Assembly (NCBI GenBank): GCA_036250195.1
Contig: JAVHZZ010000003.1
Span: forward strand, 337,104,375-337,168,374
Origin: Mixophyes australis
Taxonomy: Eukaryota; Chordata; Amphibia; Anura; Limnodynastidae
Length of the DNA: 64,000 bases
Reading direction: 5' to 3'
Below the pieces are notes generated by a model. The model ran no database searches and had not been told where the DNA came from. It saw only the letters and a program-made list of their open reading frames with translations. Both the position numbers and the translations under genes were made by a program. The number at the start of each line of letters is the position of its first letter. The first letter of the stretch is position 1. Shown here piece by piece: positions 31,746 to 43,570 of the stretch.

Positions 31746-32321
31746 TTGTATTTGCTAATTAGTTTTAATCCAGCAATACATTTTTCATCAAATTAAAATA
31801 TTTATAAAGCAATTAATATAATATTTTCTAACACTAATTTATCATTAAAAATATTATATTTAAAGAAATATTTGACCATTGTAAGAAACTACCGTGTTGT
31901 AGGATTATTACATGTGAAAATATTTCCCTTTTTCAATTTTAGATCCCAGAATTTTCAAAAATCCTGTGAATTCCACAACCAAACCAAACATATAAATGGT
32001 TTAGATTAGCTGGTAAAGGGCACACTCTGTAGATCCAAGCTTAGGGCAGCAGGAAGGAAGTGGTGGAACTATGACCACTTTGCATATTAGTATTTGAAAA
32101 CATTTAACCATGGGTTGAAATAGGGTTTCTATTTATGTATTTTATACACATGGAGATTCATGTAGAGCTGGATGTATGTTTTATTTGCATAAAAATATGC
32201 ATGTTCATACTGTGCATACACACCAAAAATGCATAACCATACGTCTGTATGCAGATTATGTCACAATTTACACTTGTGACTCCTTGCAATTGGAGAGGTG
32301 GAGCGGGGCTGAGAGGGGATG

Positions 32322-32362
<41 letters not shown>

Positions 32363-32567
32363 TAGGACTGAATTCAGTGAGTACATATTGGCATAACTGC
32401 GGTGGCTGTTGTAGGGCTAGTGCAACCATACACAATGATGATGATAACGATCACTAGCAGTATATAGCCGCTTCCGATTGGCTGAATACAGATTAACCCT
32501 TCAGGCTGATAGGAATTAAGTCATTAGTGTGGCTGCTATATTATATAAAGTTGTGCATGTCTGTTCT
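31746..32567. other. No gene; AT-rich
   Basis: Contains a (TA)n microsatellite. The segment 32440-32560 (GATGATAACGATCACTAGC, then CCGATTGGCTG) loosely resembles 52515-52600 and may be an old dispersed repeat. No ORF of interest. Confidence 0.35.
32333..32357. repeat. (TA)n microsatellite
   Basis: About 12 TA dinucleotides in a pure run. Confidence 0.95.
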
Positions 32568-33208
32568 CATTATTTAACTTACATTTCCATGTTACAATGC
32601 AAGGGGTGCAAATTAGTTTTCTGTTTTGCACATAAGTTAAATACTGACTGTTTTTCATGTAACACACAAATATAAACTTTAAATTTAAGTATACAAATAA
32701 GCTATCAAGTATTTGTGTGCTACATGAAAAAACAGTCAGTATTTAACTTATGTGCAAAATAGAAAACTAATTTGCACCCCTTGCATTGTAACATGGTTTT
32801 GTCCAGGAGACTTAAATAAGAAGTTTCTTAATTTAAGATCATCATCATCATCATCATCAGCTATTTATATAGCGCCACTGATTCTGCAGCGCGGTACAGA
32901 GAACTCATTCACATTAGTGCCTGCCCCATTGGAGCTTACAGTCTAAATTCCCTAACACACACACACATACAGACAGAGAGACTAGGGTCAATTTTGCTAG
33001 CAGCCAATTAACCAACTAGTATGTTTTTTTGGATTGTGGGAGGAAACCGGAGCACCGGGAGGAAACCCACGCAAACACGGGGAGAATATACAAATTCCAC
33101 ATAGATAAGGCCATGGTCGGGAATTTAACTCATGACCCCAGTGCTGTGAGGCAGAAATGCTAACCACTTAGCCACCGTGCTGCCGAAGATCCTTGATGAA
33201 TCAGGCCC
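32568..33208. mobile_element. Palindromic MITE copy 2, split by a LINE tail
   Basis: CATGTTACAATGCAAGGGGT at about 32589 and its complement at 32775-32795 form the arms; GCACATAAGTTAAATACTGA and its complement lie inside. The outer GATGAATCAGGCCC end is at 33195-33208; the left outer end is lost. Same family as the host of hAT-1. The L2-type repeat 32841-33185 is inserted in the right arm. Confidence 0.75.
32841..33185 (-). mobile_element. L2-type LINE/SINE-like insertion
   Basis: Inverted copy of the 9075-9320 repeat, complete from its (GAT)n tail (seen as ATCATCATC at 32841) through AGCGCCACTGATTCTGCAGC, GGAGCTTACAGTCTAAATTC and AGGAAACCGGAGCACCGGGA to CCACCGTGCTGCC. AAGATC flanks both sides (32835-32840 and 33186-33191), a plausible 6-bp target-site duplication within the MITE. 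Confidence 0.75.
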
Positions 33209-33457
33209 CAGATGTTTATATTTCATTTCACTTAATTGAATTGAATTTATGTTTTGAATTTGTGTTTATATTTTACATACTAAATGCAACTTTTGCATTT
33301 ATTAATTACAATGTCAAGGTAATATTCCCTGTTGTGTATATGACATTTCATGACATTATTATTTTGTGTACTAATAGGGTAATGCAAAGTTTGCTTTTAG
33401 TATTAACACTGTTAAGCTACATCTCTATGCGTTCTCTATGCTATCATGGTGGTATAC

Positions 33458-33743
33458 CATAGTTGCCTACACTCCTGGAATGTCCGGGAGACTCTGGAAT
33501 TTCTGGGAGTACTCCCGGACTCCCAGGAGAGCAGACCAACCTCCCAGTTCCCGGCCTGTTTGGCAAATTGAAGGAAGAGGAGGAGCTTAGTGACGCGAAT
33601 CTCACGTCATCGGGGCCCGGCCCCGGCTGTTATAGGCCAAACATGGCGATGACAGTACAGGGGGCGGGGTCAATGACGCCCCCAAACGCCCCCACACGCC
33701 CACCTGCCCCCCGGATAAGAATTTGCCAAAGTTGGTAAGTATG
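33458..33743. mobile_element. 286-bp hAT-like MITE, CATACTTGCCAAC family, copy 3
   Basis: Starts CATAGTTGCCTACACTCC and ends GTTGGTAAGTATG; perfect 8-bp duplication TGGTATAC (33450-33457 and 33744-33751). The interior is GC-rich with GGGAGTACTCCCGGACTCCC palindromes and CACGTCATC. Non-coding. Confidence 0.85.
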
Positions 33744-33751
33744 TGGTATAC

Positions 33752-34290
33752 ACACATGTTGCTCCCTGAGGTAAACCTGGCGCACAAACTAGTATTACAG
33801 AACTTTGCGCATCATGAAGTTTGTCCGACAGAACATACGCACATAAATGTGTTTATGTTCAGAGTGCAAATTCATCCAGCTCTACATGAGCCCCATAGTG
33901 TTAGGTGGAGGTTTAGGTTATAGGGTGACACAGCAAAAGTGACCCGGGGAACAAATAGAGGGAAAGCCTATGTGAATTATAAATAGCTCCCAAAGCTGCA
34001 GTTCATGTTCCTTAGGTAGATAAACATGAAGTTTTTTGAAGGCAGTAATTTACTAGTTTTATATGTTAGCTTTAAATAAGCTTTGCTGAGTCACTGAGCA
34101 GCAAGGATACAAAACAGTCCTGTTGTTAAATAGAAACCACAAACTATTAGTTAGACTGTGCTGGAGATAATCCTAGTATCTAAAAACAGACCATAATAGT
34201 GACAAAGAGCTTGTTGGTGGTGGTGTGGAGGAAAGAGATTAAGTATCCCTGTGCTTTCCTGGTGATTATAAACTATATTGTAGTAATACA
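33752..34290. other. No recognised feature
   Basis: Intergenic-type sequence; no supported gene. Confidence 0.4.
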
Positions 34291-34307
34291 TGTATATATA
34301 CATATAC

Positions 34308-34363
<56 letters not shown>

Positions 34364-34373
34364 GTATATATAT
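34291..34373. repeat. (TA)n/(TATACA)n microsatellite
   Basis: TATACATA-type units grading into pure TA. The hAT derivative that follows inserted at its edge. Confidence 0.95.
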
Positions 34374-34948
34374 TAGAGATGCTCCCTGACCCCCGTGAAC
34401 TGGTTTTGGTTTTGGATCTAGATTAGCTTCATGTTTTGGTTTTGGCAAAACCGCCCTTGTGTGTTTTGGTTTTGGTTTTGGATTTTTTAGAAAAAATCCT
34501 AAAATATGCTAAAATCACATAATTTTGCTTTTTTTTGATCCTACATTATTCTTAACCTCAATAACATTAATTTCATGTCATTTGCAGTCAATTTTGACCA
34601 CCTCACAGATCACAATATTATTTTCATACACTTTTGGACAAAGACTGCTGCGACCTGGCTGGATGGTAAGCGACAGAGCAATGACACAAACACACGGCAT
34701 TTCATAGCACAACTAGGACACATTGGCACACAGCAGTGGCAGAAAAGAAAAATGGTGCAAGATGGAATTGCCCTTGGACTTGCCCTGACCCCCACCCACC
34801 GCTATGTTCCATCTTAAAAAGGAAACCAAAAATCATGAGATCCGAGATCCGAAAATGTAACGATGACGTTTTGCCTCGTTTTCAAATCCGAAAAAGCGCG
34901 AAGTTCGGGTATATTCGGTTCCCGGGAAACCGAGCCTGAGCATCTCTA
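34374..34948. mobile_element. 575-bp deletion derivative of the hAT-1/hAT-3 group
   Basis: Ends TAGAGATGCTC and GAGCATCTCTA are perfect 11-bp inverted repeats. The left side carries CCCTGACCCCCGTG and GGTTTTGG repeats, like the 3' ends of hAT-1 and hAT-3. The interior (about 34500-34780) matches the 3' non-coding part of hAT-3 inverted (GACAAAGACTGCTGCGACCT, GCAAGATGGAATTGCCCTTG). The right side carries a hAT 5' end (CCGAGATCCGAAAATGTAAC, GATGACGTTTTGCCTCG, GGTTCCCGGGAAACC). The transposase gene is wholly deleted. Flanks ATATATAT and ATAAATAA suggest an imperfect 8-bp duplication in AT-repeat DNA. Confidence 0.9.
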
Positions 34949-35214
34949 ATAAATAAATACATATATATAATATTTATATAGAATGATTTCAACTACAAAT
35001 AGGGAGTTCTTGTTAATTCCTGAGGTAAAGGGAAGTAAAAAAAAAAGTGATTGTGTCCCATTTATTACTCAGTGTCATCCTCCGTATAAGAAGCTGGACA
35101 CGATTATCGTCCAACACTGGCCTTTATTAATTATAATTCTAGTCTCAAAAATGTAATATCAGATAGACTGAAATTCGTATATAGAAGCCCCTAATGAAAA
35201 GAATAAGCTAGTGA

Positions 35215-35520
35215 TGAGCAGTTTGTTTAAACCGGTGTCAGGTCTACAAGTTAAAACCAAAGGTTTTTATTATATGTGGAAATTGTATCATGCGTAAAAC
35301 ATGTAAAAGGAAAGAGAATATATAAGAAATCAGATTTTCCAGGACAGAAGAAACATATCAAATTAATAATTTTATTACGTGTAATTCTAATAAACTTTGA
35401 TATTTGGTAGAGTGCATATATAAAAAACAATATGTAGGGAGGACCACTAGAAGACTTAAAGACAGATGGTGCGAACATATACGCAATTTTTTAAAAAAAA
35501 CCTGGTACAGCTGATGGACA
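35215..35520 (+). pseudogene. Penelope-like element, GIY-YIG region fragment
   Basis: The plus strand reads, across frameshifts, KTKGFYYMWKLYHA, then a KREYIRNQIFQDRRNIS segment, then KKQYVGRTTRRLKDRWCEHIRNF. The last block matches the GIY-YIG nuclease of Penelope-like retroelements (C.LQYVGRT.R.LK.R..EH). The frame is broken by several stops, and the reverse transcriptase is not present upstream, so it is a relic. Confidence 0.65.
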
Positions 35521-35684
35521 GCTGGTACCATATATAATACGGGATATACCGAGCGTGGGCTTGTTTTTTCTCTGGTTCTGTTTCAAAATATTGCCTTATT
35601 GTTATATTAGCTGTCCATCAAGCCTATTTAAGGCACATTTGGGTGTGGCAGACACCAGCCTTGCTAGATGTAAACCCCTATACC

Positions 35685-36267
35685 TGTTAGACAGCCGCAA
35701 CGGCCGTGCGCACCGCCGCGACTCACAGCCCCTCTCTCTTGCGTCCCGGCTGTCGCTATGATGACCAGGACGTCACTTACGGAAATGCGAGCCAACCGTT
35801 GCCAGGGCAATGCCTGGACGCCGAAGACAACCTCTATGCGCTCCGGCAAACTGAATAGCTAGGTGCATGTGCAGAGTCATTCACAGCCTGTGGGCTGATT
35901 AAGTAGTTCACTTCATTTGTTAGCCTGCACCTGAATGGGGGTTGAGGACAGGTTCCTATTGGCTGCTCTAAGAATTTAAGGCAGGGAGGGCTTAGCCTCC
36001 CTGCCGGTTATAGCGCTTCTGACCCAGTCTTGTCAGCTCCTGTTTGATTGTGCCTGTCCTGTGGATACTCTGTTTGATTCCCTGTGTATTACCTCTGCCT
36101 GGACCTTGGACTTTCGTCTGTATGCTCGTGACCCTGACCTTCTTTGCCTGTACCTAGAACTCTGCTACCTTGCCTGTGACCCCGACCTATGGCGTGTTTA
36201 TTGACTATCTATATAAAAGTAAGCCCTTGCCAGAGCAGATGTGACGTTATCCCTATGGGGCTTAACA
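35685..36267 (+). repeat. Candidate solo LTR (583 bp)
   Basis: Begins TGTTAGACAGC and ends CTTAACA (TG...CA with short inverted TGTTA/TAACA). Contains a GC-rich first half, TTCCTATTGGCTG (CCAAT-like), a TTTAAGGCAGGG box and CCTGACCTTCTTTGCCTGTA-type degenerate repeats, seen in gypsy-like LTRs. Flanks ATACC and GTGAT do not match, so no target-site duplication supports it. Confidence 0.4.
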
Positions 36268-39200
36268 GTGATTTTGGAATTAAATGACATAGATTTTGAA
36301 TAATAAAGATCTAATACTATATTTGATACTACCTCTATCACCTGGGTGAATTTCTTGTCATGGGTAATGGAGGAACATACCACTCCTATTTACATATGGG
36401 TTTATATAATATCGACTTTAGTGTATTTTTTAAACGTATGTTCTTAGAAGTAGTACAGACCAATGTTGGTTGACAGTGTAGAGAATTTGGTGAAAAAGTA
36501 ATGCATGATCTTTTAGTGCTGATTATAAGATTATAGAAATACATTTTAGAATTCTAATGTTTATAATACACCTGATTCATTTTTTAGTAGAAAGTCTCTA
36601 TTGAGTATTCATGATTATCCATTCACAGGATTAATAATTACTAAGGTCGCTAGATTGCCTAAACTCTGGTTGCTGGGCAACGAGCATGCAGTAGAAAATG
36701 GTTATTTACTACTTTGTCAACTTTCGTTATTATTTTATGAGATTTTAGATAGGCAGCCTGTTTTTTAGGAACCATCGTAAAGTATTGAGTTTCTATTAGT
36801 AAGTGTAGCTCACTTTCTCCTATTAGTGATTGGTTGCTAGGCAATGAACACATCTGATCCATTGATATGAATTTAGGTTTGCTGAACATTGATGGTCTGA
36901 TTCAAATTGGAACGCAACTTGCACATCAGTTGTGGTTTAAAAAAGAACATGAAACTTGAATATATTCAAAATCAAGCAGATGTGAAGATACGGTTCGCTT
37001 ATAATCTGAGTGCAATTATGCTCTGCCTAAAAGTTACATGCCGTATGTTAACAGACAGAACAGAGTACAGTATATATAAGGTTACATCAGAACGCATACA
37101 AAAACATTTATATTATAAAATAAATTACCAACTCTAAACAGTATAATCATTAAAACAAATATGGTTGGTTTAAAAAAAACTTTTTTTTTTTTACATTAAA
37201 TACATATATCCAGATCTTCTTAATGAGTACTATACAGTCAATGCAGTTTTTATGGCATATATTATTTGCATACACATGTTCTGTGCTAGCTAGTGGCATG
37301 CACACATGTACTTTTCCAAATTAAGACTATGCCGTGCCAGTCATCACTGTTAGTCGGCACATACACCTGCTCTGTAGCTGGTGCAAATTATATGGCTGAA
37401 ACAAGTGTATTTAAGAGAAACCCAGGACATGAATCGGCTGCATCTGCATTGGAACGTCCTGACCAAGCCCGTACTGTACATATGGTCTATGTCTGTCCGC
37501 CCCTTCCCACCGCCATTCTGCTTCTGAGGACGTAGGCAGCCGTAAGAGTCACTAGCACTTAGACACGAATTGCATGCAATTGCCTTTATTTGCGTAAGGT
37601 CCACTTCTGAGCATACGCAGAGCTATTTCACGAACATATGGCAAATGGACAAACGTCCGAATATGCATGTTTAGTGTAACATAATTAAATATCATCTTCA
37701 TTCCTTGCTAGGGAAATAGGAAATTAGATATGCCAGTAATATGACCAGGTTACCTATATAATTCAGGTTTTAGGTTTTTAGTTTTTTATTTCCTATCAGT
37801 TCACCAATTGTTATTTTTAATTGTGCAACTTTGATTAAGGAGATTATAATGTTTGGATCATTGTAAAGACTAAACATCCCCACTGCCTGGATAAATATAT
37901 ATTTATCGATACGTGTTGGTGGATAAGGTGACCAGACCAATATTTGCATCAATCGTTTGTGACTGCTGATGACTCCCGGGTTGTAGAACATCAGCGCCAG
38001 CTTAATTTACAGAGAGAGCTCATGACATCTTGAGTCTGGTCGAAGGCTATTCTCACATTAGGGAACTATTGGTAATACACATTTTTTTACCTCATTGCAA
38101 TATGTTAAAGATTTTATGATTGTGTTTAAGTAATACACTAGAGGAAAAGTTATTTTTTACTTTGTCTCTACATATTATGAACATTACAGTTGCAGAGATT
38201 GAAACTTATTTTACTATGGATTTGTGACCTACTTAAAAGGAATGGAAGTGAGAAAGATATGTTTTTTGATGCACATGGAAACATATAAGTAACATGAGTG
38301 CAAGTCCATTGTTTCTTTATAACAATATACTCATTGTTTACCAGAATTACACTGGATCATTTTAATGGTTTTGTGCTATTTTTTGCTACATTGAAATTGG
38401 AGATTATTCACATCAAGTTGGATACAAGAATCAATTCAACATCTGGTTTAAAGACATTCAGAAGATCTGCAGAAAAATTATAACTTGCAACCCTATTGGA
38501 GATATTCAGGATTATTATTAAACTTTAATTTTACAGATCTTAACTCAGAGCCATCACTTGCTCCCTATCGTACCTTGTGCTTTATGACTGTGGGAATCGG
38601 TGGATGGGATTCCAGGAGGAGGTGGGCGGCATATGATTGGTAGCGCCAGATTTAGGTGTAATTAAGTTTTTGTAGTATTATATTGCCAAATAAGTAACTA
38701 GACTTTAAAGTAGGGTGTACAACTCAGATGTGTGAGTTACAATGGAAAAGGACTGCATGCTGGTGGGAAACATACCAAAAATATCACCCTCCTAAGTGAC
38801 CAGGCGATCAACGAGTCGCTCATCAGTTGCTCCAGCTTCCACACATTAAATTATGTCATGGGTGGAGAAAAACACTCTCAAGCTCCCACAGTCCACCCTG
38901 AGGTAGCTCTTATGTTCCAAATTTAACACAAAAAGTAATATTGGAGATTGGTTGTGGACCTAAGGGACTCATAACTCAAAGAGCACTGCACCAGGGCTAT
39001 GCTCCTTCAGAGAACAATATGCATGAAACATGGTCCCATGGTCACATTTCCTTTAAAGCCTCTGCTTGTGTACCAAGGCACACCTATGGGGATGGTGTCA
39101 TAAAAGAGTGGGTATTAGACATCTTAAAGGGCACATAGATTTACACAGATATATTGCTTATCTTCAACAAGGTGCAAAAGTGTGTATTGTGTGTACCCGC

Positions 39201-40865
39201 CGTTTTCACTGCTCATGCTTCCATTTCTTTGCGACATATTTACGAGTCTCAAAGTCTGGAATTTTTATTTTTTTAGAACGGGAATTTTTATTTGTGAGTC
39301 ACATGTTCACCTTCAGAGTCCCCCCCTATTCCTAAAAGATAAACCATAAAGTAATAAAAGTTTTACAAACCGAAATATAATCACTTAATTGTTATTGTTG
39401 GCATGAGTAAGAGAAGCACGGTTTGCTTATATCTCATACAGTGCTGCCAAACCGAGTTTTTCCTGACCCCTATGAACATGACTTGGATACTCTCCAGGTT
39501 GATGACAGGCCTTGCTGGTGATTAAAGATGACAGGTGGTATAGCCAGGTTTAGAGGTCACAGGCAATCAATGCAGTATTACAAGAAGGTCATAAACAGGA
39601 GTCAGGTAGCCGGAGCCATCTTGGAAGTGAGAATGAAGACCAGGGACACCAAAGGGAAGGGAAGGGCGGCTATCAAGTATCTGGGCCAGCTTTGGAGGCC
39701 CAGCGGTGATGTTCTGCAATTGAGCCAGATTATGAACAGGGAACGCATGAACCAAAACAACTGAAAATGTTGTTCTTTGTGGTGGGGTGATCTACAGGAA
39801 GAGGAAATGAATTAACAAAGTGGCAATGAAAGGAGGGATAATCATTGCAATATTATGGGTTTACTGTGCCACCCCCCTCCCCATCCTTTATGGAGTTTTG
39901 CTGGTTGACAGCAACGAGTAGTCTCTGACTACTCCTGCTGGTAATGCTTGACCAAGCCAGCCTCTCAACAACTGTGCCAACTGCTCACAAATGTGGTGTC
40001 CCAGTTGTACAGCTGCCACCACCAGGCTCTTATATCAGCAGTGTGTACCTGGTGCAGCAGCTCTTTGCTGGGGGTTCTGAATGGATCCTCTTGCCCACTT
40101 ACTGTAACTGAGCGCTAACTCAGGAATCCTGGGCTTTAATCTGTCACAGGAACACAGTAGACACAAGCATCCCACAGGAACCTGCAGGATACTAATGGTA
40201 ACTCTGCCTATTGCCTCAAATAGCTCTTTAAAGGACATTTTTGTAAAATGCATATAGACACCACAAGAATGCAGCGACAGAATATTTTTTAATGAGCTAC
40301 TTATTTTTCTTTTATACAGTTGTGTACACAGGGCTGGGGTGGGTCAAGTCCCTTTAACTAATCCAGGCTGACCACCTTATCTGTTCACAAGGGTCAACCT
40401 GGACATTTTAAATCTACTTTAGTGTTCAGGGGGGCTGCTACTAGACCTTCTTACACTCCCGTTCTTGGACTTCAGACTGGAGGTGTGGGCTCTAAGTACC
40501 ACCGGGCTCTCCCCAAGCCGACTAGACCACCAGATGAGTGTTATGTTTCAATTAGATATACAACTATACCCTATACATTTATACGCATTTCTATTAAAAT
40601 ATAGTTAAACAGCTTCCATAGCATGTGTGGGGATTAGGAGGGGTACATATGAATGGTGACTTAGGGATGTGAAATAAATGTTTTTAGAGGGCTTACTGAT
40701 CCCTTAAACTCCATTGTGTTTGCATTTTTTTTAAATATAATTATGGGTGATTTTAATTTGCATGATATGGACATAAGTGTATCTGCTGCAGGTATGAGCA
40801 GATATAGGAACATCCTGGTTTAAATAGAACAACAACAAATAGATTACCAACTTGGTTCTTAAAAG
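36268..40865. other. Long stretch without recognised features
   Basis: AT-rich intergenic-type DNA. Frames of 60-92 codons on both strands have no recognisable domains, and no terminal inverted repeats or tandem arrays were detected by eye. A short GC-richer part at 39600-40160 has overlapping small frames on both strands but no motif. Confidence 0.35.
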
Positions 40866-41329
40866 AAATGGGAAGTATTGTAAGAGCAAAATTGTTTTTA
40901 GGAAATACAAGCAGACTTTGAAGAACAAAGATTAAGTAGTATATCTGGTTAAGAAAAAGGAGGCTAAGAAAGAAATCAGATGTGTAAAGGCTTAAGCTGA
41001 GGAGAGAGAACATGGCACTGTCATTAAACAAAGAGGATAAAGATTGTGTTTAGGTATATAATGGAGAAAAACAAAGGGAGGCATAGTAAGACTAAAGGTG
41101 GATGTAGATAGTGAAGAGATTCAAGCGCATAGCAGATAATCTAAGTTAAGTATTTCTGTTTAGTATTTATTATTGAAGAAGAAGGAAAGGGACTTCAGAT
41201 ACCAAGAATATTAGTGAAAAGAAGGTAGACATTAGTCCACTTACAGAGGAGAGTATCCTGCACAACTCTCAAAGTAGACACATTCAAAAGTACTAAAATA
41301 TCTTAAATGGGTGCTGGTTAAGCAGTTAA

Positions 41330-41590
41330 CTGAATTATTCAACTAGTCATTATTAAGAGTGGTCCCAAAGGACTGGAAAAGAGCAAATGTAGTCTAACTG
41401 CAAGAGGAAGTAAAAAGACGCTGACAGCTTCCGACCAGTCAGCCCGACATCAGTAGTGGCGAAATTGATGAAAACATGGCTTAAGGAAAGATTATCTCAA
41501 TTGCAGTAATTTGCGAAATCACAAGCAGCATGGGTTTACTGGGGGAAATCACGCCAAACAAATCTGATAATGTTTTTTGACTGGATAACA
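41330..41590 (+). pseudogene. Non-LTR retrotransposon RT fragment
   Basis: The plus strand reads VPKDWKRANVV followed by a stop. The nucleotides GACAGCTTCCGACCAGTCAG match the usual NFRPVSL block, and CAGCATGGGTTTACTGGGGG matches QHGFTGG. This order (VPxDWKxANV, YRPVSLTS, QHGF) is the fingers region of CR1-like reverse transcriptases. Many stops; flanking sequence from about 40870 may belong to the same relic. Confidence 0.5.
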
Positions 41591-41633
41591 AATATTTGCC
41601 TTGATCTGTTACCTGATCAAGTTGAGTGGTATT

Positions 41634-42190
41634 AAAGTCATTTTATCGCTTACAAAAAAAAATAATTTCCAGTGCGATTGTTGTGGTTCCAAAGCACAAA
41701 GAAGTTTAATTGCAAAATATAGCAGGATTTACAACAATAAAGCAGAAAAGTATAAAAACACTGAATACATTACATTTTCTAATGAGCTTCACCCAGGATA
41801 AGATAAAGTTGATGTCACTATGTACACAAGCATCACGTCTAAGGGTCGTCATTGACTCAGGGTAAATGATGTTCCAGTAGCCTGCTGGTCATAGGTCGGT
41901 TCAAACAATACCCTTCAAGGGCGGGGGTCAACTCTCTAACAGCTGCCTATGTGTTTTACCTCTGAAAGGCTGGTTCAAACTAGTCTATTAGCCTTACAAA
42001 CACAATAACATTTTGACCATTTATCCTTTATCATTCATAACTTGCATACGCAAGGTGTAATCGCTTAGCCCATTGTATAGGATGTCTGATGGTAATGTGC
42101 AGATAAAAATGACACTAAACATGATACATTTCCTATATTCTGAGCCTTAGATATATTTAATATATATTACTAATTAACAAATGTGGATTG
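41634..42190. repeat. Dispersed repeat, copy B
   Basis: Second copy of the repeat at 270-900: TTAAAGTCATTTTATCGCTT, GTGGTTCCAAAGCACAAAG, GGTTCAAACAATACCCTTCA and GCATACGCAAGGTGTAATCG are in the same order. Diverged and without coding capacity. Confidence 0.55.
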
Positions 42191-42224
42191 GAACTTTAAT
42201 AAACGTCATATATGTTTTTTCTTT

Positions 42225-42770
42225 TTTAACATTATTATTATTATTTATTATTATGGTAAGGATAAGGGGTACAGAAAAATATAAGGGGGAGGGGGTACAT
42301 AGTGGAGAGCAGAAAAAACAGAGCACACCAGATGACATAAATTAACATCGCACAGAGAGCCGTATAAACATACCACAAGACCAGAGACAGACATTACTGT
42401 AGAATATGCAATTGCGTATTGTGAGACTAATCAATAGGATCAGGAGGAGAAGGGGCTGCAGAAGGTGGATGGCGTAAGAGCACAGATCTTTCGCCATCAG
42501 TAACAAACTCATGCCAGGCCATCCATTTAACTATGGGAGAGAATGCCGCCATAAAGTAAGAGACATTGGTCATCTCCATTTCAAATCTAAATTGTATTTT
42601 GGCAATAATTTTGTGGACAGTGGGAGGGGAGGGAGTTTTCCATAATTGTGCAATCGCTGCCCTGGCAGATATGAGAATATGTCCCCAGATATACCTATGA
42701 CATTTTGGCAGTTGGTCTGGGTATAAATGGAGGAGAGCAAGCAGTGGAGGCTGGAGACCTCTATATCTTA
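42225..42770 (-). pseudogene. L1/Tx1-like LINE, ORF2 C-terminus and 3' end
   Basis: The minus strand reads GLQPPLLALLHLYPD, then ISARAAIAQLWKTPSPP, KIIAKIQFRFEMEMTN and KWMAWHEFVTDGE, with one or two frame changes. This is the conserved end of L1-clade ORF2. The 3' side (42225-42260) is an ATT-rich tail. It is homologous to 26770-27457 but better preserved. It is 5'-truncated at about 42770, as usual for LINE insertions. Confidence 0.7.
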
Positions 42771-43570
42771 GCAGCCTCTACAGACATATAACTAACACAT
42801 ATTTCTGACACATAAGATAAATACTGGTTGTTTTTTCATGTAGGATGCAAATGTTGATAGTTTTATTTTTACACTGACATTAAAAGTTGATCTAGCTCTA
42901 CCCCAATTATAAATCTGTCCTCGCATTTTAAATAGGGGTGTGCACCAGGCACTTTTAGTGTTTTGGGTTTTGGGTTCTGATTAGCTTGAGGTTTTGGGTT
43001 CTGATTTGTTTTGCCAAAACACCCGACGAAAGGTTTTGGTTCTGATTTCGGGTTTTGGGTTCTGATTTATTTTTTAAAAAGCATAAAAAGCACTAAATTC
43101 CTGTTTTTTGGTTGTTTTCCACTCCTACGCTATTATTAACCTCAATAACATTCAATAACAATCATTTCCACTAATTTCCTGTCTATTCTGAACACCTCAC
43201 ACCTCACAATATTCTTTTTAGTCCAAAACGTTGCACCGAGTTAGCTTTCTGGACTGCGTAGTGGAGTGGGCCCGGTACCCAATTTGGTACCGGGGCCACA
43301 ATACCTCCGCCTTCAAATGGTCTCAATTCCACTGCACAGCTGCCTGCTCCTACATCCTCTGCAGCATATACAGGGTGTAGTTTGAGCGCGTCAATACCTC
43401 TTGTTTTTGACGATGACAGGTCATTTTCATTAATTTTGGATTTGGACCCAACACTGAATGTAGTTGATACGCATCTATCTGGACTGCGTAGTGGAGTGGC
43501 CCCGGTACCCAATTTGGTACCGGGGCCACAATATATCACCCTCAACTGGTCTGAATTCCACTGCACAGAT

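Noticed and set aside
40320..40345. CAGGGCTGGGGTGGG as a hAT end
   Set aside because: Only a short match, with no inverted partner and no flanking duplication.
36268..40865. Host exons among the small ORFs
   Set aside because: Frames are short, overlap on both strands, and show no domains or consistent splice-site-bounded reading; nothing could be supported by eye.
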